A DNA stretch of 64,000 nucleotides from JAFGBI01 sp964480725. Its GTDB lineage: Bacteria; Myxococcota_A; Polyangia; Polyangiales; Polyangiaceae. The position numbers and the translations under genes are program-made. The stretch is from NCBI GenBank assembly GCA_964480725.1, contig CAYZQO010000005.1, positions 1 to 64,000 on the forward strand, written 5' to 3'. Below the pieces are notes generated by a model. That model did no database searches and was not told the DNA's origin. It saw only the letters and a list, made by a program, of their open reading frames with translations. Of this stretch, positions 52,721-61,285 are shown piece by piece; within the stretch, counting starts at the first letter, position 1; each line of letters starts with the position of its first letter.

Positions 52721-55717
52721 GTGAACGTTCGAAAACTCTGGGCGCAATCTTGGTGGCTCTCAGCGCTGCTCGCGGCCTGCGGTGGCGGCAAGGAGACTCC
52801 CTCCGGGGGGGAAGGCACTGGCGGGCAGCCCAGCAGCTGTTCTCTCGGCCAGACCGACTGCGCGGGGGCCTGCGTCTCGCTGACCGAAGACCCGGCCCAC
52901 TGTGGGGCTTGCGGGCACGCCTGCGCGACGGGCATGGCCTGCCTCAGCGGCGTCTGCGCCTGCCCGCAGGGAAGCCAACTCTGCGGCGCCGAGTGCGTCA
53001 ACCTGCAGGGCGACGGCGACAACTGCGGGGCCTGCGGGCGAGCGTGCGCATCCGGACAGGTCTGCTCGGCGGGCACCTGCGGCGACACCTGCGCGACAGG
53101 ACAAGTCGCTTGCGGGACCAGCTGCGTGGACACGCTGACAGATGCGGCAAACTGTGGGGGCTGCGGGGTCGCCTGCGCGACCGGACAGAGCTGTCAGGAC
53201 GGTGCCTGCACCTGTCCCCCGGGTCTGAGCCTCTGCGGCACCAGCTGCCTCGACACCACGACCAGCCCCGCGCACTGCGGCGCCTGCGAGGTCGCGTGCG
53301 CGTCCGGACAGAGCTGCGTCGCCGGCGCTTGCGTCGAGGACCCCGGGGGCACGGGTGGTTCCGGGGGCACGGGCGGCGCCCTCGGCGGAGCGTCAACCGG
53401 CGGCGGCGGCACCACGGGCGGCGGCGGCACCACGGGCGGCGGCGGCACCACGGGCGACGGCGGCACCACGGGGGGAGCCGAAACCACCGGGGGAGCTGGC
53501 ACGAGCGGTGATGGCGGCAGCGGCGGCACCGCTGGCGAGGAGGAGTACCCCCTGCCCGACTCGCTGCCGAACGAGGATGGGTCGCTGCTGTGGCTGCGCT
53601 ATCCCGAGGTTCCTATCTCGGGGCGCCTCGCTGAGTACCGCGCGGTCCTCACCCACTTGGTAGCAACCAGCGACTCCTCCACCCTGACGATCGCCGAGTC
53701 CGAGCTGGTGCGAGGCATCAGCGGTCTGACCGGGCTCACCGTGCCCGTCGCCGAAACGCTGCAGGGCGCCGGGGGGATCGTGATCGGGACCCCAACCTCC
53801 TCGACCCTCGTGGCGTCGTTGCCGCTGGCCGAGCGACTGGCCCCGCTGGGCGAGTCGGGTTACCTGGTGGAGGCGACCCAGGCCCAGGGTCAGAGCGTGA
53901 TCGTCGTCGCCGCGAACTCCGACCTGGGGGTGCTCTACGGCAGCTTCGCCCTCCTGCGACACCTGCAGAGCCACCGGGCCATCGGCGATCTGGCCCTGAG
54001 CTCCGCGCCAAGGATCCAGCGGCGCATCCTCAACCACTGGGACAACCTCGATCGCAGCGTCGAACGCGGGTACGCGGGCCGATCGCTGTGGGACTGGGGC
54101 GCCCTGCCCGGCACGCTCTCGCCGCGCTACACCGACTACGCTCGCGCCAGCGCCTCCATCGGCATCAACGGCACCGTGCTCACCAACGTGAACGCGAACG
54201 CGCAGGTCCTCACCCCCGACTACCTGGCCAAGGTAGCGGCGCTGGCCGACGTCTTCCGTCCCTACGGCATCGCCGTCTACCTCACGGCTCGCTTCAGTGC
54301 GCCCATGGAGATCGGTGGTCTTGGCACGGCCGATCCGGCAAACGCGAGCGTGCAGCAGTGGTGGCAGACCAAGGCGGCCGAGATCTACGACCGGATCCCG
54401 GATTTTGGCGGGTTTCTCGTCAAGGCCAACTCCGAGGGCCAGCCGGGCCCGCAGGACTACGGGCGGAGCCACGCCGATGGGGCCAACGTGCTGGCCGAAG
54501 CGGTGGGCCCCCACGGGGGCATCGTGATGTGGCGCGCCTTTGTCTACTCGGACACCAGCCCCGTCGACCGCATCCGCCAGGCCTACGACGAGTTCATGCC
54601 CCTCGACGGCCGCTTCGCGGACAACGTCCTGGTGCAGGTGAAGAACGGTCCCCTCGATTTTCAGCCGCGCGAGCCCTTCTCACCGCTCTTCGGGGCCATG
54701 AGCCAGACGCCGCTGGTCCTCGAGCTCCAGGTCACCAAGGAGTACCTGGGCCAGGACACCCACCTGGCCTACCTCGGCCCGCTGTACGAGGAGGTGCTGC
54801 AGGCGGACACCCGAGTCAGCGGAACGGGCTCCACCGTGGCTCGGGTCATCGACGGTTCGCTCCACGGACACACGACGAGCGCGATCGCAGGCGTGGCCAA
54901 CGTCGGCTCCGACACCAACTGGACCGGCTCCCACTTCAACCAGGCCAACTGGTACGTGTACGGGCGGATGGCCTGGGATCCGGACGTCTCGGCGGAGGCG
55001 GTCGCCGAGGAATGGATCCGCCAGACCCTCTCCAACGATCCGGCGGTCGTCGCCCCGGTGGCCGAAATGATGATGGGCTCCCGGGAGGCGGTGGTGAACT
55101 ACATGACACCGCTCGGGCTCGCGCACATCATGGCCTCCGATCATCACTACGGCCCCGGACCCTGGGTGGACGACCTGAGCCGGCCGGAGTGGAACCCCGT
55201 CTACTATCACCGCGCAGACGCGCAGGGGATCGGCTTCGATCGCACCGCATCCGGCAGCAACGCCGTGGAGCAGTACGCCGCCGCGGTGCGCGACCAGCTC
55301 GCCAGTCGGACCACCGTGCCCGACGAGCTGCTCCTGTTCTTCCATCACGTCGGCTGGCAGGAGACGATGAGCTCGGGACGCACGCTCTGGGAGGAGCTGG
55401 TGCACCGCTACAGCCTCGGCGTCGACCAGGTGAACGCCATGCGCGAGTCCTGGAGCGCCGTGGCGGGACGGATCGATGGGCAGCGGTTCGACGAAGTCGA
55501 CGAGTTCTTGGAGATCCAGCATTGGGAGGCCCGCTGGTGGCGGGACGCCTGCCTGCAGTACTTCCGTACCTTCGCCGACCTGCAGGTGCCCAGCGGCTAC
55601 GCCGCTCCCACTAGCTCGCTGAGCCACTACCAGGGCCTCACCTGCCCCAGCGACGTGACCCGGCCTCGCTGCAACGCCGTCTACACTGGGAGCCCCTCAC
55701 CGGCCATCTTGCCCTGA
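52721..55717 (+). CDS. GH67 alpha-glucuronidase lipoprotein with Cys-rich repeats
   Basis: About 998 residues. Lipobox LLAAC (Cys about 20). Residues about 35-205 contain five Cys-rich repeats of the pattern CGACGxxCAxGQxC; a Gly-Gly linker (about 208-275) follows. The catalytic part (about 280-998) is family 67: DLGVLYGSFALLRHLQ, NHWDNLDRSVERGYAGRS, FLVKANSEGQPGPQDYGRSHADGAN and HFNQANWYVYGRMAWDP are hallmark segments. It removes 4-O-methylglucuronic acid from xylo-oligosaccharides. Family enzymes are about 700 residues without the extra parts. GTG 52721 gives the best signal peptide; ATGs at 52649, 52676 and 52700 are alternatives. Confidence 0.9.
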   Translation: MNVRKLWAQSWWLSALLAACGGGKETPSGGEGTGGQPSSCSLGQTDCAGACVSLTEDPAHCGACGHACATGMACLSGVCACPQGSQLCGAECVNLQGDGDNCGACGRACASGQVCSAGTCGDTCATGQVACGTSCVDTLTDAANCGGCGVACATGQSCQDGACTCPPGLSLCGTSCLDTTTSPAHCGACEVACASGQSCVAGACVEDPGGTGGSGGTGGALGGASTGGGGTTGGGGTTGGGGTTGDGGTTGGAETTGGAGTSGDGGSGGTAGEEEYPLPDSLPNEDGSLLWLRYPEVPISGRLAEYRAVLTHLVATSDSSTLTIAESELVRGISGLTGLTVPVAETLQGAGGIVIGTPTSSTLVASLPLAERLAPLGESGYLVEATQAQGQSVIVVAANSDLGVLYGSFALLRHLQSHRAIGDLALSSAPRIQRRILNHWDNLDRSVERGYAGRSLWDWGALPGTLSPRYTDYARASASIGINGTVLTNVNANAQVLTPDYLAKVAALADVFRPYGIAVYLTARFSAPMEIGGLGTADPANASVQQWWQTKAAEIYDRIPDFGGFLVKANSEGQPGPQDYGRSHADGANVLAEAVGPHGGIVMWRAFVYSDTSPVDRIRQAYDEFMPLDGRFADNVLVQVKNGPLDFQPREPFSPLFGAMSQTPLVLELQVTKEYLGQDTHLAYLGPLYEEVLQADTRVSGTGSTVARVIDGSLHGHTTSAIAGVANVGSDTNWTGSHFNQANWYVYGRMAWDPDVSAEAVAEEWIRQTLSNDPAVVAPVAEMMMGSREAVVNYMTPLGLAHIMASDHHYGPGPWVDDLSRPEWNPVYYHRADAQGIGFDRTASGSNAVEQYAAAVRDQLASRTTVPDELLLFFHHVGWQETMSSGRTLWEELVHRYSLGVDQVNAMRESWSAVAGRIDGQRFDEVDEFLEIQHWEARWWRDACLQYFRTFADLQVPSGYAAPTSSLSHYQGLTCPSDVTRPRCNAVYTGSPSPAILP
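52855..53335. repeat. Five Cys-rich CGACGxxCAxGQ repeats
   Basis: Each unit of about 96 bases codes a motif with CGACGxxCA and GQxCxxGxC. The units are diverged, so the array is old. Confidence 0.85.
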
Positions 55718-55751
55718 GGCCCCGCGGCGCCGGACGCAGCCCCCCGCACGT

Positions 55752-57647
55752 CTACGCTCCCTGCCAGTTCACCGTCGCCCAGCCCCGGGCGGGGATGGTG
55801 AACTGTACGGTCGCCGTGCCCAGCCCAAGCGTCGTCTGCCGCGGCGAGCCGCCGGAGTTGTGCAGGATGGTGACGACGCTGCCGTCGGGGTTCTCGAAGG
55901 CCAGCGCGTCGGTGAAGCTGCCCGTCGTCCCGATCCGGGTAGCCCCCGGGTCGACGTACTGCGAGAGGTGACGGAAGACGTAGTACGCCGGGGTCGCGGT
56001 CAACACCCGCGACCCCCGATCGACCGTCAGGAGCGCGTTCTGCGGCCAGGGCCGCTGAACGTCCAAGTTCTGGCCCTGCGTGTCGAGCACCATATTCCAC
56101 GCGCTGTACGTATTGACGCCAGCCTTGATCCACTCGGCGATGAGCCCCCAGCTCTCCTCCGCGTAGGCGTGATCGTTGGGGGGAGATGTCGGGTTAAAGG
56201 TCGCCGTCTCCCAGGGGTAATTGCCGCACTTGTGCTCGGTCTGCATGATGGGCAGCCGGTACTGCGAGGCCCAGGAGCCCACCGAGCCGACGAGGTTCCA
56301 CTGCAGGCCGATCCCCTTGATGACGCTGCCGCTCAACGTCGAGTCGGCCATGGCGGTCTGCACGTGCTCGGCATCCTCCGGGGCGGACATGGTGCCGAGC
56401 CAGATCTCGGCGGGCACGCTCCGCTCCGCAAAGGTGGGTGCCAGGTAATCGCGCAGGTAGTCGCGGAGCAGCGTCGGCGTCCACAGGCAGCTCGGGTACC
56501 GTGTCTCGTAGCCGGGCTCGTTCTGCGGCATCACCATCTCGATGTCGAGCCCCGCGGCCTCGTACTCCTCCACGAAGCGCGCGAGATAAAGAGCGTGGGC
56601 CTCCAGGATCTCCGGCTCGCTCCGCATGTTCCCGCCGTCGATGGAGTTGTTGTCCTTCATCCAGGCGGGCGGCGACCAGGGGCTGGCCCAAAGGCGCAAC
56701 TCCGGCCTCACGGCGAGCGCGGCTTGGAGGTACGGGATCAGGTGGTCGTGATCCCGAGCGATCGAGAAGGTCGCCATGGAGAAGTCGTCGGCCTGCTCGC
56801 AGAGCGTGTAGCGACTGAGCGCGTAGTCGCTGGCGCCGATAGGGATCCGGCCATAGGCGAACCGGGCTCCCTCCACCGCGTCGAAGAGCATTCGTATCGC
56901 GCGCTCCCGCTCGCCCGCGTCGAGCAACAGCAGGACCTCCCACCCCACCTCGTTGAAGGTTCCGCCGAAGCCATCCCACCGCTGGTGGCGGGTCGACGGG
57001 CTCACACTGATGTCCGCGGTCGCGGTGGCGAGCTCCGTGAGCTCTCCCTCCTGCCAGTAGTCGTTCAGACCGGAGGTCACGAGCTCGGGCTCAGCGACCG
57101 GGAGCGCGCCGCCGGTGCCGGGCTCGCCGCCGGTCGACGCGCCGCCGGTGCCCGGCGTTCCCCCCGTCGAACCACCACCGATGCCTGACGTCCCGCCGGT
57201 TGGGCCGCCACCCGTGGCAAACACGCCACCGGTACCCGGCGCGCCCCCGGTTTGGGCGCCGCCCGTGCCGGAGATACCGCCCGACGGAGCCCCCCCCGTC
57301 CCCCCCGCACCCCCAGTCGGAGTGCCGCCCGAGCTCGGGCTGCCGCCCGAGGGGGCCCCTCCCGTCCCCGCCGCGCCGCCCAAAGCCGAGCCGCCGGCCA
57401 GGCCACCAAGACCGGCCGTCCCTCCCGTCAGGCCCCCGGAGGAGCCTCCGAGCCCCGCCGTCCCGCCGGTTGTGGGAGCGCCACCGGACATCGCCCCGCC
57501 CAGCCCCCCGCTGCCAGTCCCACCCCCACCGGTGGCTCCGAGCGCGGTGCCCCCGGCTCCCGTCCGAGCCCCCTCGGGCTCGCCCCCGCAGGCGAACGCC
57601 AGGAACGACAGACCGACCGAGCCCACAAGAAGCGCGACTATCCTCAT
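55752..57647 (-). CDS. GH30 family glycosidase lipoprotein
   Basis: 631 residues. Lipobox AFAC (Cys about 20), then a 150-residue linker of Gly-Gly-Thr units (about 25-180). The catalytic barrel has HQRWDGFGGTFNEVGW at its start, LWASPWSPPAWMK, the acid/base Glu in MPQNEPGYE and the nucleophile Glu in MQTEHKCG; a beta-sandwich with FRHLSQYVDPG ends the protein. The family includes glucuronoxylanases and glucosylceramidases; the GH67 neighbour favours xylan. Convergent with GH67, ends 34 bases away. AGGGG lies ten bases before ATG 57647. Confidence 0.92.
   Translation of the reverse strand: MRIVALLVGSVGLSFLAFACGGEPEGARTGAGGTALGATGGGGTGSGGLGGAMSGGAPTTGGTAGLGGSSGGLTGGTAGLGGLAGGSALGGAAGTGGAPSGGSPSSGGTPTGGAGGTGGAPSGGISGTGGAQTGGAPGTGGVFATGGGPTGGTSGIGGGSTGGTPGTGGASTGGEPGTGGALPVAEPELVTSGLNDYWQEGELTELATATADISVSPSTRHQRWDGFGGTFNEVGWEVLLLLDAGERERAIRMLFDAVEGARFAYGRIPIGASDYALSRYTLCEQADDFSMATFSIARDHDHLIPYLQAALAVRPELRLWASPWSPPAWMKDNNSIDGGNMRSEPEILEAHALYLARFVEEYEAAGLDIEMVMPQNEPGYETRYPSCLWTPTLLRDYLRDYLAPTFAERSVPAEIWLGTMSAPEDAEHVQTAMADSTLSGSVIKGIGLQWNLVGSVGSWASQYRLPIMQTEHKCGNYPWETATFNPTSPPNDHAYAEESWGLIAEWIKAGVNTYSAWNMVLDTQGQNLDVQRPWPQNALLTVDRGSRVLTATPAYYVFRHLSQYVDPGATRIGTTGSFTDALAFENPDGSVVTILHNSGGSPRQTTLGLGTATVQFTIPARGWATVNWQGA
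57100..57575. repeat. Gly-Gly-Thr linker repeats of GH30
   Basis: Degenerate 15-27-base units coding TGGxPGTGG- and GGLGG-type linkers on the minus strand. Confidence 0.85.
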
Positions 57648-58081
57648 TTTTTGCTGACCCCTGCTCTGGTGACGGATTCCCTGCGGAGCGCGGGCCGATC
57701 GGCAAGAACCCCATCGCCGAGGTTCGCTCCCGAAAATGCCGCATCCATGCCATGTCTCGCGACCATTCGGCGCCGATTCGCCGCGCCAGATCGCGCGCCC
57801 CGGTGGGAGGACGGCCGCGTTCGACCGCCCGCGACCCGCGGGCCCAACGGCAGATCGCCGTTGCCAAAGGGTACGCGACCAGCCCCCCGAGCGCACGGCC
57901 GGAGTGCGGCGCGCCCGGGAGCGAGGGGGTCCCTCGCGCATCTCTTACGGCTCGGCCGAACCCACGAACGACCCCCGCGATCGCAGCGCGGCTCCCCCCC
58001 GCTCGCCGGACGCACGCGCTGGCGACCTCGGTGAGTCCCGGCGGGGCTCCCCGCGTTGCGCCCCCCCTCGAGAAGAACCGG
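57648..58081. other. Gene-free region between GH30 and tRNA-Pro
   Basis: 434 bases, frames open on both strands but with no protein-like sequence. It should hold the GH30 promoter. I see no conserved site in it. Confidence 0.6.
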
Positions 58082-58156
58082 TCGGGGCGGGCAGATTCGA
58101 ACTGCCGACCCCTTGACCCCCAGTCAAGTGCGCTAACCAGGCTGCGCTACGCCCCG
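58082..58156 (-). tRNA. tRNA-Pro (anticodon GGG)
   Basis: Cloverleaf read on the minus strand. The acceptor CGGGGCG pairs with CGCCCCG; D arm GCGC/GCGC; anticodon stem CTTGA/TCAAG with loop CTGGGGG (anticodon GGG); T arm GGCAG/CTGCC with loop TTCGAAT; discriminator A. The C at position 1 is usual in bacterial tRNA-Pro. The 3' CCA is not encoded (CCG follows). Confidence 0.93.
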
Positions 58157-58270
58157 AACCGTCCCGCCTCGCGGCAGGAAGGCGCAACTTACTCGCTTCG
58201 CCGAGCAATGCAAGAGCTCCGCGGCGCGGCGCGTGTGCGAGAGCCGGGTTTCATGATAGAGGGAGCTGCC

Positions 58271-59059
58271 GTGCGAGTCCTCGGCATCGAGACCTCCACC
58301 CGCCGGGGCTCGGCGGCGCTCGTGGAAGACGGTCGCCTGGTCGCTCACCGGTCGCACGAGCAGCCGAATGCGCACGCCGAGCGGCTACTGCCCCTCGTGT
58401 CCGAGCTGTTGAGGGAGTCCGGCTGGTCGCCAGCCACGCTCGACCGACTGGCGGTGGGGGTCGGGCCCGGTTCTTTCACCGGGGTTCGGGTGGGGATGGC
58501 GCTTGCCCAGGGGATCGCGCTCGGGCTGGCCGTCCCGGTGGTCGGGGTCCCATCGCTCGCCGCCATGGCCATGGCGGTGCCCCAAGCCATCCCCGGCCGA
58601 CGCCTCGCGTGCCTCGACGCGCGTCGCGGCGCGATCTTCGTCGCGGTCTACTCCCCCGAGGCCCGCGCCGCGTCGGAACCCCTGGTGATGCCGCGAGAGC
58701 GGTTCGCCCCGCTGCTAGCCGACCTGCTCGGGGAAGGCCCGCTCGTGGTCCTCGGAGAGGTCGTGAGCGAACTCGGGATCGACGCCGCGTCGGGACGGGC
58801 CGGCGCCGGCGAGCCGGGGTCCGGACCCGTGCGGTACGTGGCGAGCGACGCGGATCTGCCCGATGCTCGATGGGTCGCCATGCTCGCGCTCGCCACCGAG
58901 CCGTCCCCCTTGGGGCCGCAACCTCTCTACGTGAGGGAGCCGGACGCCCTGTTGCCAGCCGAGCCGCCCGACTCGCTGGCACGCCGGCTCTCGCTCGACC
59001 TCGTCGCCGCGGACGGTCCGGAAACCCCCGACCGACCGGAGCGTGCCGGAGGAGCATGA
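58271..59059 (+). CDS. tsaB: tRNA threonylcarbamoyladenosine protein TsaB
   Basis: 262 residues. VLGIETSTRRGSAALVEDG (about 3-21), AERLLPLVSELL and VGVGPGSFTGVRVGMALAQGIALGL are typical. It works with TsaD and TsaE to make the t6A base of ANN-decoding tRNAs. The GTG at 58271 lies behind GAGGGAG; the ATG at 58253 is an alternative. Its stop overlaps the start of the regulator gene (ATGA). Confidence 0.94.
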   Translation: MRVLGIETSTRRGSAALVEDGRLVAHRSHEQPNAHAERLLPLVSELLRESGWSPATLDRLAVGVGPGSFTGVRVGMALAQGIALGLAVPVVGVPSLAAMAMAVPQAIPGRRLACLDARRGAIFVAVYSPEARAASEPLVMPRERFAPLLADLLGEGPLVVLGEVVSELGIDAASGRAGAGEPGSGPVRYVASDADLPDARWVAMLALATEPSPLGPQPLYVREPDALLPAEPPDSLARRLSLDLVAADGPETPDRPERAGGA

Positions 59060-59766
59060 CCAGCAGCGACACGCCGGCCCCCGGTCTTCTGGGTCCCCTC
59101 GCCGACCACAGTCGCCCTTTTTCGGCGGGCGAGGTCCTCTTCACAGAGGGTCAGCCGGCCAAAGAGGTCTTCCTGCTCTCCGCGGGGCGTGTTCGCCTCC
59201 TCAAGCGGGTGGGCGCGGAGGAGCGGGGCCTCTGCACGCTGAAGCCGGGCGAGCTCTGCGGGGAGGCCGCCCTGATCCCGGGGGCCTGCCACGTCGCGAC
59301 CGCGGTGGCGATCGATCCGGGCTCCGCCCTCGCCTTCGACCGACCCACGCTGGCCCAGAGCCTCGCCGGCGACCCCGCGCTCTGCGCCAGGGTCCTGCAG
59401 CAGCTCGCACGACGGCTTCAGGACGGGGAGGATCAGGTCGAGGTCCTGATGGTGCGCGATCCCCGGGCCCGGGTGATCCTCGCTCTGCTGCGACTGGCAG
59501 AGCAGTCCCTACCGGCTGGGGTGACGAATGGGCAGGTTTCGCTCGAGCTGACCCCGCTAGACCTGGCGGCGAGGACGGGCCTCGACGTGCCGGCGGTGAA
59601 GCGCTCGGTCCAGGAGATCCAGGACGCTGGATACGTGACCGTCCACGAAGAGCATCTCGAGCTGACTGACCTCCCGGCGCTCCGCGATCGGCTCGGCCTC
59701 TACGAGCAAGAGGACCGGATCGCTCGTCCGGTCTGGTCGGGCCTCGCCCCTCGCGGGCAAGGGTGA
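59056..59766 (+). CDS. Crp/Fnr family transcription regulator
   Basis: 236 residues. A cyclic-nucleotide-binding-type beta-roll (about 15-130: FSAGEVLFTEGQPAKEVFLLSAGRVRLLKR) and a winged helix (about 155-215: LTPLDLAARTGLDVPAVKRSVQEIQDAGYV). The Fnr cysteine set is absent, and the Arg-Ser of CRP's cAMP pocket is not evident, so the ligand is unknown. Translation is coupled to tsaB. Confidence 0.9.
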   Translation: MTSSDTPAPGLLGPLADHSRPFSAGEVLFTEGQPAKEVFLLSAGRVRLLKRVGAEERGLCTLKPGELCGEAALIPGACHVATAVAIDPGSALAFDRPTLAQSLAGDPALCARVLQQLARRLQDGEDQVEVLMVRDPRARVILALLRLAEQSLPAGVTNGQVSLELTPLDLAARTGLDVPAVKRSVQEIQDAGYVTVHEEHLELTDLPALRDRLGLYEQEDRIARPVWSGLAPRGQG

Positions 59767-59799
59767 GCGGGATTGTCGCAGCAGCGACGCCGAGCCCGC
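59767..59799 (+). terminator. Stem-loop after the Crp/Fnr gene
   Basis: GTCGC-AGCA-GCGAC nested inside GCGGG and CCCGC, beginning at the base after the stop. No U run. Confidence 0.45.
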
Positions 59800-59892
59800 G
59801 TTGACGGGGTCCGGTCCCCAGGGTAAGCGCGAGCGAACGGAAGCGGACTCGAGGTGCACCCGCACCTCGGAGCGCCGCCGGGGTGAGGCACG

Positions 59893-60828
59893 GTGGACAG
59901 CCCGAGTTCGAACCACAGGCCGAGCGACCCCCCGGAGCGCCCGGTTTGCCGGTATTTTCCTGTGGATCCGAACGGTTACCGGGGCAGCCGCTCGCGAGGA
60001 GCGCCCCCCGGCGCTCGGAGGTGCCGCCTGCTGCTCCGTGTTCGCTGGCTGTTAGCCACAGGCCCGATCCTGCTCGCCGGCTGCTCCGCGGGCCACGCCC
60101 GTGCGCCTTCGGCGGATCAGCAAAAGCTGTCCGAGGCGGAGTACGACCTGGCGAGCGATCTCTGGCTCCGCCAGAACAACCCTCGCGAGGCGCTCCAACA
60201 CGCGCTGCGTGCGGTGGACCTCGACCGCCGCAACGCCGACGCGGCCCACCTGGTGGCGCTGCTCTATCTGGACTTCTGCAGCCGGCCGAACGAGGAGTGC
60301 CGCCTCGAGGCCGCCGAGGCCGAGGCGCGACGCGCCCTCGAGCTGGACGAGGATTTCCGCGCTGCCCGGAACACCCTAGGGGTGATCCTCATTCACCGGA
60401 GCCGGTACGCCCAGGCGGTCGAGGTCCTCAAACCTCTGACGGCGGACATGGTCTACTCGACCCCGGAAAACGCCTGGGGAAACCTCGGCTGGGCCTACCT
60501 CGAGCTCGGGCAGACCGACAAGGCGATCGACGCGCTCGAGCGAAGCATCGCCGCCCAGCCGATGTTCTGCGTGGGAAACTACCGCCTCGGCCTCGCCTAC
60601 GAGAAGAAGGGGGACCCGACGCGGGCGGTCGAGGCGCTGACCCGCGCCGTTCAGACCGAGGATCCGGCATGCCAGGCCCTGCAGACCGCCTACCTGGCCC
60701 GGGGTCGTGTCCTGGCGCGGATGGGCGACGCGGAGGCCGCGAGGCAGGACCTCGAGCACTGCGTCGAGCTCGCGGCGAACAACCCCGAGGGCGAAGAATG
60801 CAGTTCCATGCTGCAAGGGCTCAAGTAG
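59893..60828 (+). CDS. TPR lipoprotein, PilF/Tgl-like
   Basis: 311 residues. Lipobox LLAGC (Cys about 64). TPR repeats start near residue 80: DLWLRQNNPREALQHALRAVDLDRRN, RAARNTLGVILIHRSRYAQAVEVLKPL, WGNLGWAYLELGQTDKAIDALERSIAAQP and YRLGLAYEKKGDPTRAVEALTRAV. Size and repeats resemble PilF/Tgl, the lipoproteins that assemble the PilQ secretin of type IV pili. The start is uncertain: GTG 59893 gives an unusually long N-region, GTG 59962 a shorter one. It is followed after 16 bases by the RodZ-like gene. Confidence 0.78.
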   Translation: MDSPSSNHRPSDPPERPVCRYFPVDPNGYRGSRSRGAPPGARRCRLLLRVRWLLATGPILLAGCSAGHARAPSADQQKLSEAEYDLASDLWLRQNNPREALQHALRAVDLDRRNADAAHLVALLYLDFCSRPNEECRLEAAEAEARRALELDEDFRAARNTLGVILIHRSRYAQAVEVLKPLTADMVYSTPENAWGNLGWAYLELGQTDKAIDALERSIAAQPMFCVGNYRLGLAYEKKGDPTRAVEALTRAVQTEDPACQALQTAYLARGRVLARMGDAEAARQDLEHCVELAANNPEGEECSSMLQGLK

Positions 60829-60844
60829 TCTCGGGGTCCCCGTC

Positions 60845-61285
60845 ATGGACACGATCGGCCAATACCTCCGCCGTCGCCGCGAGGAGCAGCGGATGAGCGT
60901 GGAGGAGGTCGCGCGCGCCACCAGGGTCCCTACCCAGAGCATCGAACGCATCGAATCGGATCGCTTCGACGAGCTCCCCGGCGAGGTCTTCGTGCGCGGC
61001 TTCCTGGTCGCCTACGCGCGCGCCGTCGGCCTCTCCGCGGACGACGTCCTCGCGCGCTACACGGCGAGCCGCCGGGTGGCGTGGGTCACGCCCCTGCCGC
61101 TCAGCAGCCCGATCACGCCCGCGCGAGGCCGTCGCTATGGCGTCGCCATCGCGTTCGTGTTGCTCCTGATCCTCTTCACACTCGCGCTGAGCATCGTGCT
61201 CAAGCCGCGCGGCGACGGGATGCCGCAGGAGCTCTCCCTCGACCACGGCCACCTCGCGGGTGCGGCCCGCGCCGCGTCCAGTTGA
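60845..61285 (+). CDS. RodZ-like helix-turn-helix membrane protein
   Basis: 146 residues. An N-terminal HTH_25 domain (IGQYLRRRREEQRMSVEEVARATRVPTQSIERIESDRFDELP, about 4-45) continues with VFVRGFLVAYARAVGLSADDVL. One membrane helix follows (VAIAFVLLLILFTLALSIVL, about 101-120). The periplasmic tail is short compared with RodZ of E. coli. RodZ anchors MreB; the short tail makes orthology uncertain. Its stop overlaps the recO start (TTGA). Confidence 0.85.
   Translation: MDTIGQYLRRRREEQRMSVEEVARATRVPTQSIERIESDRFDELPGEVFVRGFLVAYARAVGLSADDVLARYTASRRVAWVTPLPLSSPITPARGRRYGVAIAFVLLLILFTLALSIVLKPRGDGMPQELSLDHGHLAGAARAASS

Noticed and set aside
57736..58116. Plus-strand frame of 126 codons upstream of the tRNA
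   Set aside because: It runs into the tRNA gene and has no domain, ribosome binding site or normal residue composition.
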